Shown here piece by piece: positions 23,009 through 33,753 of a stretch of DNA of 64,000 bases (position 1 is its first letter; each line of letters begins with the position of its first letter). Made by a program: the position numbers and the translations under genes. The notes beneath the pieces are model-generated. The model was not told the DNA's origin and made no database searches. It was given only the letters and a program-made list of their open reading frames with translations. The DNA comes from Paraphaeosphaeria minitans (lineage: Eukaryota; Ascomycota; Dothideomycetes; Pleosporales; Didymosphaeriaceae), in assembly GCA_015832175.1 (NCBI GenBank), contig WJXW01000011.1:310001-374000 (forward strand), in the 5' to 3' direction.

Positions 23009-23846
23009 ATTCGATATTGTTTTCACGCCTAGTCGCCCTTGGAAAAGGTCGCCGCGTTTGTTGGAAGCAGCTAGTAGGAGGTTGTGACAACGGTGGGGGA
23101 GGGTAGACGAGTAACGCAGAGTAGATTGAGGTACACACTTCAGCATGCGGGATATATACTTTATAGGTCAGGTATCGGAGATGTATCGGAGGTCGTTATC
23201 AAAGGTTAATTTCGATACAGTGAATCGAGGAAACAAAGATGTGGTTACCAATCTGAACGTGAAGGCGGGCCGAAGGTGGGGTGGTAAATGCTACCAATGA
23301 CGCCATGTTGACATGGGTGCCGAGCAGCAGTCAAGAGGAGGCATCTAATAAGGTTTTTGTTCCTACTACTGCTTAGTGGTGAAGTGTATGTGCATACTGT
23401 ACAACGGCAAGCCATGCTATGTAATTGCAAGTCGTGAAGACGGCAGAGCTGGTCCAGCTGTGAGAATTACATGTTGCCGGCCCGAGATCCGAATCAAGTG
23501 ACCCGATGCGCGCAACGGCAGTTCCAGTGAGTCAACACGAGCATCATGGAGGCACAAGCTGATGAAATAATAATTGGAAATCGATCTATGGTATCCTACA
23601 TCGCACACATAACATCACGCAGCAATGCTGATGATGGCTCAGTTCCCTCGTACACGCAATGGGCTGCCCCGGCCTGGTAACCGGCGCGCAGCAGGTATAT
23701 AACAGTAAAGGAAAAGACAGTACTCCATGAAGCGACGCGCTTTTGCCTGGCCCGATTCACAGACTTCGCTGTTGTATCCGTAGACGTCCAAACATTTCCA
23801 CTCTTTAACGCCGATAACATAGACTCCTTTGGGTATCAATGCAACT
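23009..23846. other. Intergenic between the aldo-keto reductase and pma1 genes
   Basis: No gene is supported. Short minus-strand open frames lack domain signals. The left part is the promoter side of the aldo-keto reductase gene (and holds its possible N-terminal extension to 23146). The right part is the 3' UTR side of pma1. Confidence 0.5.
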
Positions 23847-26800
23847 TCACGCACTCTTCTCGTGCTGGGTCGACACGCGCTGAAGGGACACTACAAAGTC
23901 CTCCAACGAGCGCTGCTTCTGGTCTTTCTTGGGTGACTTGCCGTGCATGAGGTTGTCGAAGCCCTGACTACCCTGGAGAAGGTAGTAGATGCCCCCCATG
24001 ACGCAGAATACACCAAAGGAGAAGATCCAGATTCGGACGACAGCGACGATGCTGGTCTTTCCGCCGACGAACCAACCGAAGATGCAGAAAAGGGTGGCAA
24101 GGATGTCGACAACCAGGATAGCTCCAGTCAGCTGCCACGATGGGATCGACGACCAGAACGGGCCGTTGGCACGGGTGATGAAGATGAGCCAGTTTTCGGT
24201 GAGCGAGATCTCGAGGAATAGGACCTCATCACGAACACCAAAGTTCTGGACGATACCGCCGCCGACACCCTGACCGTTCGTGAGGGAATCATTGTGGTAT
24301 GGGAACATTGTAGTGAGGGTGATCCAGGTACCCACAGCTAGAACAACGCCGAGGAGAACAGACATACCCCAGAGCTTGGGCAGGTTCCACTTGACAGGTG
24401 TCTTGCTGAAGGGAGCATTGTCGTATGCGATGGCGAGGGTGGCGATGTCGGCGAAGATGGCAATGAAGACGACAAGTTCCAGGTTGAGGGACGTGTTTAA
24501 GATGGCAATCCAGAGACCGAGGAAGATTTCCAGATGCAGCGACAAGGCGATACGGTAGACGACGTATGCGTACATACGGTGGAAGATCTGGCGCGAAGTC
24601 TTGAGCGCATCGATGATGGCAGAGAGACCAGGAGCGAGGAACACAATATCGGCAGCTGAGCGAGCAGCATCGGAGGCGCCCTCGACCGCAATACCAGTAT
24701 CAGCCTTTTTCAGCGAAGGTGCATCGTTCACGCCGTCGCCCGTCATGGCGACAAGGTAGCCACGTTGTTGCAGAATCTCGACGACGTTGTACTTGTGTTG
24801 TGGGAAGACCTCGGCGAAACCGTCAGCCGCCTCCACGAAATCATAGACCTCAGAACCGGGCATTTCACCGCCGCCACCGAGACCGAGACGTTCAGCATTG
24901 TAGACGTTCGTTCCGAGACCGAGCTGGCGAGATGTCTCCCTGGCAATACCGACAGCATCACCCGTCAACATCTTGATGGAGAGACCGAGAGTTTTGGCTT
25001 CGTTGATAGTGCGGGCAGTATCGTGGCGAGGCGGATCCGAACATGGCATTATGCCAAGTATCTCCCAGCCCATGTTGCCACGCTTGCGAGCCACGCCTAA
25101 AGAGCGGAATCCACGGGTAGCAAATTCGGCGACCTTGTTCTTGTAGGCTTCGTCGATAGCCTCGGGAATAGGATGGTCTTCCTCGACCGTCTTGAGCACG
25201 AAAAGTGGAGCGCCCTTGACGCAGATGATACGCTCGCCTTGTGGAGACTCAACGACAGCCTGGACCTTCTTGGAAACGGGGTCGAATGGGTGGAAGTCGA
25301 TTACTTTGTACTTGCTAAGCACATTCTTTTCAAGTTAGAAAAGATTTTGTGAAACTGTATTCTGAGGGTGGGGTTGAGGTGTACAGAAGAAAGAAGTAGG
25401 AAAGAAGGGATACGTGACAACAAAATAGTAACAATGGAAGGAGGGGATGGTCAACTCACTCCTGCCCAATTTGTTAGTGACTTTGGTCCAACCAGGCTAG
25501 TATGGAAATAAGAACAACTCACTAGCTCGAGAATAGAACTTCAAAGATTTCAGGAAGGCCTTGTCGATGGCGTCGATACCCTTCTTCTTGCGCGATGCGG
25601 CCAAGCAGGCAGTAAGCATAAGATCCTCGGGATCAACACCAGGGACGGTGAAGGGCTCGGCAAGAGACAACTTGTTTTTCGTCAGGGTACCGGTCTTGTC
25701 TGAGCAGAGGATCTCCACACCAGCCAGAGACTCAATAGCACTGAGTTTCTGGACGATAGCCTGCTTCTTCGCAAGGTAGGCGGCGCCGACGGCCATGGTG
25801 GTGGTAACAACAGCGGGCAAACCGACAGGAACACCAATGATGGTGATAGCCAGGGTAAACTCGAGGATGCGGACAATTCCGTTGGATCGGTAGAAGGAGC
25901 TCACCCATACCACCAAGAGGGTCAGGATGACCAAGATGAGAAGAACAGTGCCGATGCCGTTAAGGACCTCAGTGAAGTGACCAGTCCCACTGGAGGCGCT
26001 GGCGACGAGAGAGGCAGCGCGACCGACAAAGGTGGAGTCACCAGTGGCGGTGATGACTATGAAAGCCTCACCACGCTTGACGGCGGAAGACTGGTAGCAG
26101 ACATCGCCCCTGTGCTTGTCGACAGCGAGGGACTCTCCGGTGATGGCGCTCTGATCGACTTGTAGAAAGGCATCATCGGTGATGATGCGGCCATCAGCGG
26201 GGATGATGGTACCTTCTTCAACCTGCAGGATATCACCAGGGACAACCTCGGGTGCCTCTACTTCGACAAGTTGCCCGTCGCGGAAGACTGTGGCCTTGAG
26301 GGCGAGCGTCTTCTTCAACTCGGCGACAATAGAACCAGCCTGAAACTCTTGGATGAAACCGACGCAGGCGTTGAGCAGGAGCAGAGCACAGATGACACCG
26401 AAATCGACCCAGTCCTGGAGCCCGGCAGCCAAGACGGCAGCGGCCTCCATGACGAACTGGATGGGACCGACGAAGAACATGAGGAACTTGAGAACCAGAT
26501 TCTCCTTCTCCTCTGTATGGAAATTAGCGTATGCAAAGCGTCTTGAGGGTGCATGCGTACCCTTCATTTGGTTGAGACCAAACTTCTTGCGGCGGGAGAT
26601 GACTTCACTGGCAGTCAGACCAACGCGCACGTCGGTCTGCAGCAGTTCCTCGGGAACGACACGGGCGGTACCGGCCTGTACCTCCTCCTCCTCATCGTAG
26701 TCGACGCCGGCATCCTGCGACTCGAGCTCCTCAATCAGGGCGTCGATGTCCTCGTCCTCCTCTTCGTCGTCTACTACTTGATTGACCTTGGAAGGCAAGG

Positions 26801-26899
26801 CCTTCTCGTCGTACTCTCTCCTGTCGTTCTGCGTGCCAGTTAGGTCATGTCTTGAGGGGCAGCACGCGTGTGGGTGTGCGGATCACGTACAAACGACAT
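23847..26899 (-). CDS. pma1: Plasma-membrane H+-ATPase Pma1 (P3A-type)
   Basis: Pumps protons out of the cell using ATP and energises nutrient uptake at the plasma membrane. Exons on the minus strand: 26891-26899 (Met-Ser-Phe), 26561-26828, 25523-26512, a 2-nt exon 25460-25461, and 23847-25325. Together they give 915 residues, the normal length. Hallmarks: acidic N-terminus ([17 protein letters not shown]), TGES actuator motif (about 214), phosphorylation site CSDKTGTLT (about 365), [10 protein letters not shown] (about 614), ten expected membrane segments, and C-terminal QRVSTQHE, whose Ser-Thr pair is the glucose-regulated phosphosite in yeast Pma1. The reading frame between SRA (end of exon 3) and NVLSKY (last exon) needs exactly two extra bases. 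The GA at 25460-25461, flanked by AG and GTGAGT, supplies them and makes the Arg expected at this basic position. The 48-nt intron 26513-26560 is 3n and stop-free. Confidence 0.95.
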
Positions 26900-29800
26900 T
26901 TTGGCAGGTGGGTAGTGCGGTGGCCAGTCACGGGTCTGGTAGCAGTGCAAGGGGTGTAATGGTCGTACTGTATGCTTGTGTTGCAGGTGCGTGTGAGAGC
27001 GTTTGCGAGGATGTGCGCGAGGCTTTTGTGCTGAAAAATGTCAGGCATGTTTCCCAGCGTTGGGTAAAAAGCGATTCTGTAGGTATTGTTGGGGCGCACG
27101 GGCCGTGGAATCTGTTGGAGCTTCAACCGTGGGTGATGGGAGCAGAACGGGCTCGCATGCGCGTTATACGATGTTGTTGGGAGAATGGCCATGGGACGTA
27201 CCTGGAGTTGCAGGCCCAGCTGCAATTGGGTCTGTCTCGCCGTCAAGGGAGCAGAGAGGGAGGTAGATAATGAGGCAGACGATGGAGGACGGCAGCAGCT
27301 CGACTGGAGACGGGTTGCTGAGGGCGTCGAGGAGTCTTTATGGAGTTGCAGACTTGGCTTCCAGCATGCAACGCACTAGCACTGTCGGTCGATAGTACGA
27401 GCCTGTCGTATCCCGGCCGCTCGCGCAAACGTGCGTGGGTGAAGGTGTAGGTAAGGGTACGCGTCTGCCAATCCCGCCGTCTCGTTTGGATCGCCCAGCC
27501 AGAGAGGCCCGTACCTACCGGTAGGCATGTGGCCCCATCGCTCACGGCAGGAGCCTGCGCAGATCGCGGGCTTGGCTCGGTTTTTTCTGCCTCAGCGCCG
27601 CGTCGCTCAAACACACAGTCGAGTCTTGACCCTGCCAGCCGCCGAACATTCACCCTCGCCGTGCCTTTTGCAACTGCAGACCGCGTCGCACACCCTCTGG
27701 CAAGCCCCCGACGTTAGACAGAGGCAGCGGCCCGTCAGCAGCAACAAGGGTGCGCCGTCTTGGCGTGCCCCAGACTTGTTGGCGCCGCCCTCCGCCGACG
27801 CCAAAGAATGCTCCATTTCGGTTACGCCCGCGCGCGGCTCCACGCATTCTCCACAACCACGGAACACGGCCGCTCTACTGCGTAGGTGGATTCCTCCACC
27901 TGACCATCCATCGACAGCGTTCGAACCGCCCTGTCGAGCCGGACGAGCCAATGCAGACGAGCAGACACAGACGAGCAAATACCTACACCCGAGCAGACAC
28001 AGATGAGCAAATACACCCGAGCAGACACAGATGAGCAAATACACCGGAGCAAACAAACTCGAGCAAATACACTCGAGCAAATACACTCGAGCAAATACAC
28101 TCGAGCAAATACACTCGAGCAAATACACTCGAGCAAATACACTCGAGCAAATACACTCGAGCAAATACATCGACCTCCAAAGCTCCATTCTCGACAAGCT
28201 CGTCTTGGCTGCGACCCAGCAAACTCAAGAGACCGCCAACTTCGTTTCGCGTGAACCTTGGAGAGCCTCATTCGTCGTGGCCTTGTATCCCCACGCCAAG
28301 CAGCTGTAGCACCACATTGCGCAGCTCTAATACCGGAACCACATGATCCGTTGGCTGTGCGATGGACGCCCGAGAACTCCCGTCCCAATACATGGAGATG
28401 TTCAATCCCGTCGCCGGATACCACCCCCGTCACTGTATCAATGTTGCTTGGCCATCTTCAAAACCTCTTCCATCTCCTCGATGAGGAATTCATGCACAAA
28501 GGGCCCATCTGTTCACGAGCTAGCGCTACAACGCCTCCGCATCCTTGCACCTCAAACAGACAGAGTTGCCAGGACTTGGCCGTGGGCTTGGTAGCCCAGT
28601 TGCCCTACCATGCTTCATATGGTCCGTTACTTCTGCGATGCCCTTACGTGGACAGCCGTTGATGGTAGACAAGACATATCGCCGAGTGTTGCGTAAACTA
28701 AAGGCAGTTCAACTCGGGCGTTCTTGACGCCGACTCCATCTTTGCATCAGCACCTAATGGAGCATCCAAGCAGCCATATGTCAGGGTCTCCTGCCTCAGT
28801 ATTCTGGTATTACCCCATTGGATCATATCGGTTGGTCCGGTTGCTCTGAGCTTGGCTGCAACACAGATAAGCGACTCGTGTACACTCCTCAGACGGTCCG
28901 TCTAACAGCACAGTATCGGCTGAAACCCGAACGAGGCCGATCGAATTTGCTCTTCCCGTATACGGTGCGACTTCGCTATCACACCTCAGCAGGTTCCTCA
29001 CGCTCGCATGCATCATGCCGAGACGCTCTGCAAGAGAGCACAGAATCGTTAGCTGTCGAGCTTCCAGACGGCCCACCCGCTGTGAACTCTCACTGAATTC
29101 CATGATCGAACATGAGGGCCTCAGCCTTGGCGAAGAAAGAAGCTTTCAAGTCGTAATCCCTTGCTGGGAGGTGGGCCAGAACAAGCGAACATGCTCTCAC
29201 CGTCGGCCGATATGAATGCAAAGCAAAAACGATAACTCTCTTGCCATATAGACGAAAAAGGCTCAGTCATACGAAGCAATCCTGGCGATCATACTCGCCT
29301 CCAAATTCCAATGACCATAGGCTGTGTCCCTCGCCGCAGATGTTGGCTTCCACAACGGCTCGGCATGCTTTGCGAAACCATTGGCATATGGATCACCTGC
29401 CCTTGACAAGCAGCATCACAGCAGCCCAAGACGTCACGTCGCCCCAGCGTATCATGAATGGCTGGGGAATCTTGATGCTGCTCGATCGCTTAAAGCCAAG
29501 CCTACCTCTTTGCTTCCCGCTTCAAGACTGTCGAGAGATTAGCCAAGCTATGACAGCGCATATTTTTCTTTGGAACTGGCCGTGATATGTCGATCGCGGA
29601 GTCTGATACTAATGGCACCTCAGGTACCTACAGAAAAGCAGCAGGTCGCAGCATGCGCATGCCTGCATGAGTACATCACGTTTCTGATACGCGCTCTAGA
29701 TGCTATCTACCCTGTATGTTTTCTTCTACACGTGACCCGCCCTACACCTCGACTTTGAGAGCGCCGATCCTGCTGTTTCATAGCCACATTTCGTTGCCGA

Positions 29801-31814
29801 GTTCATCATTTTCGGTGGTCGCAGCGCTGTAAGAGACTTGTCGATCTGGAAACCTTGTGGAAACCTCCATACACGCGGTCATTTATTCGATGCACTTAAG
29901 TGCAACGAACATGCAGCCTGCTAGGGCGTTCCGCCAAGAAATATGAAGCATTCCGTGGCAGTTGTTGTTTTGACGAGCTGGGCACCACTCCCTACGACCA
30001 TCAAACACCTGTGCGCGCGGAGTCTGAAAAGCTCTGACTTCCCCATAATTCTGCCAAGTACGGCGCTCCTCCGAATCACTTTTCTTGTGTACAGTTGACA
30101 ATTATGATCGAGCGCCCTTGGCGAGTTTGACGTCAAGGATAGCTTGGCAGCTTAAAAGATCAGTGGTCTGGACGTTGGGCTGATTTGACGTTAGTAAGAG
30201 TGTGGTGCGTGATTATTGTCGATTACACGACCCTTTCCCGAAGGACTTGGTGGACAGAGAGATTCGACTGCTCCTTCGTTCACAACAAATGCATGCCTGG
30301 AACGTACCAAGACGCGATACTACGGTATGACCGCTGTACTGGACATTCTACACGAAATCACACTCATTTTTTTTATCCTGAGCCTCGTGATTTGCGTTAG
30401 ACCGAAAAACATTAGCCCGCGTATTTCGCCGTGGCATGTTCTTAGACCTCGTCCAAGCACTATAGACATCATCGAGCAATCGTGTGGGGTGCAAGTGGGC
30501 TCACTCCAAAGCCCAAATTCCGGCTAAGGCTCCGCTTATTGGCAATGCGGCCAGTGTGCGGAACCACATGGTTCGAGATCCGCTGCCGAAAGCCTGCTAC
30601 TGGAAGTCGTGTTTCGGTTGTATCGCGACGCAGAAATCGCCTGCTAAGGAAGAAAGGGCCGGAAACACAGAAATTGCGCTTGGTCCGTGAGCTACGAGCC
30701 ATCAAACTGGATCTATCTCAACTGGATAGGTATAAGCGCAATGCCATCTTAGTCCACGAACCGACCCCCATGGCCATTCAGAGCAGCGCTACGTCTTCGC
30801 CTCCAGCAAAACGTAAGGTCGTTAGATACAGAAAAGCTGACACTTAAGCAATGAAGCTACCCTTGAACGATGGAATCACAATTATCTATTTGCCCACGAT
30901 TTTCGCAAGAGCTGGGTCATAATAAAGCGGTCTTGATGTCAGACGGTGGCGCTCGAGATTCCAGTCAGTCTCCTAGGCTTGCGAAAAAGCGAGTCATACA
31001 GGTCTACATTACTGTGTTCTTCTTGACGTGCGCTTCGTGATCACAGAGGTCGTTATTGAGTCTTGCAGTGTTTTTCTGCTTGCTTCTGAGCATACGAAGT
31101 ATCTTCATTCACTTCCAGGCCCACTCTAGGTGTCTCCAGCTAGAGTTTTGTACATCTTGCCTTTGGGCGACTCGCTCTTTTGCGACACCTTCTCCCTCGT
31201 CTTGAGCCTGCAATACTTTTCCAAGCGCCTCTATGCCATTCGCGGCGACTACACTCAATCGTGGGTTCAGCCAGCGTGCACGTGAGGAGGTGGCTTATGG
31301 CCTGTTAAAGGTAAAGTTTGGTACAGTGGGGTCTGACTAGCTGATACAGGCGGATTTCGGTGGGGGCGGGTAATAGGTGGATTCAACTACGACTTCATGC
31401 TCTGGGTCAACTTCCCAACTGAGTTGCTGCTACTGTGTTCCTTCGTGTGACTGCCTCGGAAATCCCATGCCATCACTTGCGCTTTTCCAACATTTTTTCC
31501 TGTCCTTGTGTCTCGCTCGACCTTCATTGATTCCTCTTTACATACCTTTTCCCTCGCACCTTCACAGTTTCACAGCTTCATAGCTTCACAGCACACACTA
31601 TCTCACACAACATATTTCGCTATTGTATTACTCAATGCACTCTCTTTATTGTTCATTTATACAACTCGCTGTTCTGCAACTTTTGAATAAGATGTATCAG
31701 GCTAGATCGGAGTCAGGAAGTCTCAAGTGTGTCTTACTTAATTCATCGACTTCATGTGCTGACTCAGGCGCAAGCGCAGTATCTTAAAGCAAAGCTTGTA
31801 TACGCTTCGGTACA
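26900..31814. other. 4.9-kb gene-poor region upstream of pma1
   Basis: Contains the long promoter region of pma1 (minus strand) and no supportable gene. A minisatellite block (27957-28168) inflates open frames on both strands. A plus-strand frame to 28309 ends in a protein-like tail (LQSSILDKLVLAATQQTQ) but has no sound start outside the repeat. An open frame at 30482-30847 (plus) is basic and unmatched. TAGGTA/TACCTA motifs occur near 27450 and 27511. Pol III or small structured RNA genes were looked for by eye and not seen. Confidence 0.45.
27957..28168. repeat. Minisatellite: degenerate 28-bp units leading into eight perfect 14-bp units
   Basis: From 28057 to 28168 the 14-mer actcgagcaaatac is repeated eight times without a mismatch. 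Upstream (about 27957-28056) are longer, imperfect units built from gagcagacacagatgagcaaatacaccc and shortened versions. Because 14 is not divisible by 3, all three frames of a strand cycle through the same 14-residue peptide, which produces several misleading open frames. Confidence 0.93.
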
Positions 31815-32789
31815 TTGAACGAGCTGGCGCAGCAACCGCTCGAGCTCCCAAATAGCCGCCCAGCTGTTCTAAGAGATAAGATGGCACCGATCACCAGCAG
31901 TTGTCACTGCGTCGAAGACTCTGTGTGCGCTGGTTGCATAACGAGTCGTGAACTTAGTGGAATGCTCGATCTGGAAGAGGAGTTTGGTCCGAGTGAACGA
32001 TTCGAGAAAGAGTACGAGGCTGCGGGGCAAGATGTTGGAAATAGCTCGACGAATGCATATGTTGGCCATGATATTACCGAAGACGGAAAAGCACGCACTC
32101 GTTCAAAATACCCCTTGGACGGAATTATTGCGGAGGAGGTTGGGTATGACGAGGACTACAGCGACGCAGACATCGCCCTGTACACGCCCACTGTTTCCGT
32201 TTCACCAACGAGGGACAGCAGCGATCTGGTAGATGTACCACTACTGGAAAATTTGGAGCAGAGCGACAAACAAATAGGTACGGAGAGGGAAAGCGATGCC
32301 TCATCTCCCACCACACCGGAAGCGGCTCCCAAAGATTCGCTGCCTGGCTCTCATCGATCCGCCCTCCCCGGTTACCTTACGGGTCTACCACAGCTGACAC
32401 TGAGTGCCGTCTTTGCGCAAGGCCGGCGGGGATCGACTCCAGCCAACGATAAAATCGTCCCGGAAGATTTGACAAACTACTTCACAGCAAACGATACTAT
32501 CGCCATGAAAGGTTCGAGGAACTATTTCGCCGCAAGCGAAGAGTCAGATTTCAGGTGTTCCGATATAAACAGCACTTCCAAGAGGTATTCAACGACGGAA
32601 ATACCTACAATTGTCGATATCGTGGCACAGTATCGCGCTAGCATCCGAGATGAATGGGATCGTGTGTTTCAAGACGATGCCTCAGATATCTCAAATCCAT
32701 ACTATTGGGCCAACCATTGGGACAGAGACGCATTGGATAACTACACAAGATTTCCGCGCTCCAGGCGGCGTCCTGCCAGTGTGATCTGA
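31815..32789 (+). CDS. Hypothetical protein with Cys-rich N-terminus
   Basis: A single uninterrupted frame of 324 codons on the plus strand. No family is recognised. The first Met is at 31815; a second at 31881 (MAPITSS) sits just before the only Cys cluster, CHC followed by CAGC (pattern C-x-C-x5-C-x2-C), which could bind a metal. The rest is acidic and Ser/Thr-rich, probably disordered. It has repeated aromatic-Asn-Tyr-Phe motifs (LTNYFTAND and SRNYFAASE) and a C-terminal helix-like segment (IVDIVAQYRASIRDEWDRVF), then a basic tail RSRRRPASVI. Length, composition and lack of repeats make a real gene likely. A missed 5' exon is possible. It may be a lineage-restricted regulatory protein, but nothing in the sequence shows its job. 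Confidence 0.62.
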   Translation: MNELAQQPLELPNSRPAVLRDKMAPITSSCHCVEDSVCAGCITSRELSGMLDLEEEFGPSERFEKEYEAAGQDVGNSSTNAYVGHDITEDGKARTRSKYPLDGIIAEEVGYDEDYSDADIALYTPTVSVSPTRDSSDLVDVPLLENLEQSDKQIGTERESDASSPTTPEAAPKDSLPGSHRSALPGYLTGLPQLTLSAVFAQGRRGSTPANDKIVPEDLTNYFTANDTIAMKGSRNYFAASEESDFRCSDINSTSKRYSTTEIPTIVDIVAQYRASIRDEWDRVFQDDASDISNPYYWANHWDRDALDNYTRFPRSRRRPASVI

Positions 32790-33348
32790 AGCTTGGATGC
32801 TGCCCGCGTCATGTGTCAGTCCCTGGATCAAGACTTGTCTCTTCTATTATTGTTGTTCTTCTTCTCCATCTCAACTACATTGCCAGGAGTCCACGTGTGC
32901 CTTTGTTGTTCGTTGTCTACTGCGCGTCTTTATCGTACACCTCAAAGCCTCACAAAGCGCTGCTCGACGACAAAGAGCGAGGTCAAATGCAATCTGCCAG
33001 AAATAGAGCACTCTTTTCCAAAATCCACGGGCGTGGATTGCTCCTGTTACCACTCGGTGGACTTGGGTGGTGTGCATCCGACCCAGCCGTCCATCCAGAC
33101 GCAGAGCACCGAGAAACAAACCCAACAACTCATTTCCCCCACCGGATTCTAGGCTCGCAGAACCCAAGCCAAGGCCAACCTATTGGAAGACCCTCATCTC
33201 ACGCATCGCATTCTGGACCGTAGTTCAAGACGCATCTAATCTCGCAGACGCAGTAGATATAACACTAGGTAGGTACACCAACCATCCAAGTGTCGGTACC
33301 TAGGTGACACTCTACATCCATTCCATCCACACACCTACCATATTGACG
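32790..33348. other. Intergenic between two hypothetical genes
   Basis: No gene is supported; open frames overlap in all frames without domain content. A TAGGTAGGTACACC motif and a TACCTAGGT motif lie at about 33268 and 33297, within 85 bp upstream of the next ATG, and may belong to its promoter. Confidence 0.45.
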
Positions 33349-33753
33349 ATGCCGACAGCACACCCCCCACCACCGCTCCGCCCCCGCTCGTACAAGCGCA
33401 TACATCGCTCACACCCATCCCCAACTATCCACAACGGCCCGCGCCATCTCGACACCAAGCCCCTCCCTCTCCTCCCGTACATGACGAATCCCCCACCGCC
33501 GAAACTGAAGGCGGTGTCTAGATGCCAATCTCATTTCACAGCCGGGGTGAACGTGTCGCCAGAGGAGTACAGGGAGACGGTGGAGGGGTATCTGTGGCTA
33601 GTGGGGCGGTGCTGGCAGGGGTATTTGGGGGAGCCGAATCCGTATCGCAGGGGGAGGGGGTGGGAGGGGGAGGGGAGGAGGTTGAAGGGGTTGTGGGAGG
33701 TGCTTTGGATGGATGGGGGTGGTGGGGACGAAGAGGAGGATGGGATGTTTTAG
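33349..33753 (+). CDS. Small hypothetical protein, Pro- and basic-rich
   Basis: Open frame of 134 codons on the plus strand from the ATG at 33349; an upstream in-frame ATG at 33304 would add 15 residues. The N-terminal half is Pro/His/Arg-rich (PPPPLRPRSYKRIHRSH). The middle is more ordered: SRCQSHFTAGVNVSPEEYRE, then TVEGYLWLVGRCWQGYLGEP. The end is Gly/Arg/Glu-rich. The ordered core suggests a genuine conserved small protein rather than chance. The G-rich 3' end and the lack of a recognised family keep confidence moderate. Confidence 0.45.
   Translation: MPTAHPPPPLRPRSYKRIHRSHPSPTIHNGPRHLDTKPLPLLPYMTNPPPPKLKAVSRCQSHFTAGVNVSPEEYRETVEGYLWLVGRCWQGYLGEPNPYRRGRGWEGEGRRLKGLWEVLWMDGGGGDEEEDGMF

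Noticed and set aside
25326..25522. Single intron joining pma1 exon 3 directly to the last exon
   Set aside because: It would shift the frame by two bases; no alternative acceptor gives an open frame, because an in-frame TAA lies just upstream of the only usable AG.
28057..28168. CRISPR-like array
   Set aside because: Units are contiguous 14-mers without spacers in a eukaryotic genome, so this is a minisatellite.
27607..28433. Several 80-200-codon frames on both strands around the 14-bp array
   Set aside because: All are driven by the minisatellite, and the array is frame-invariant. No independent coding evidence outside it.
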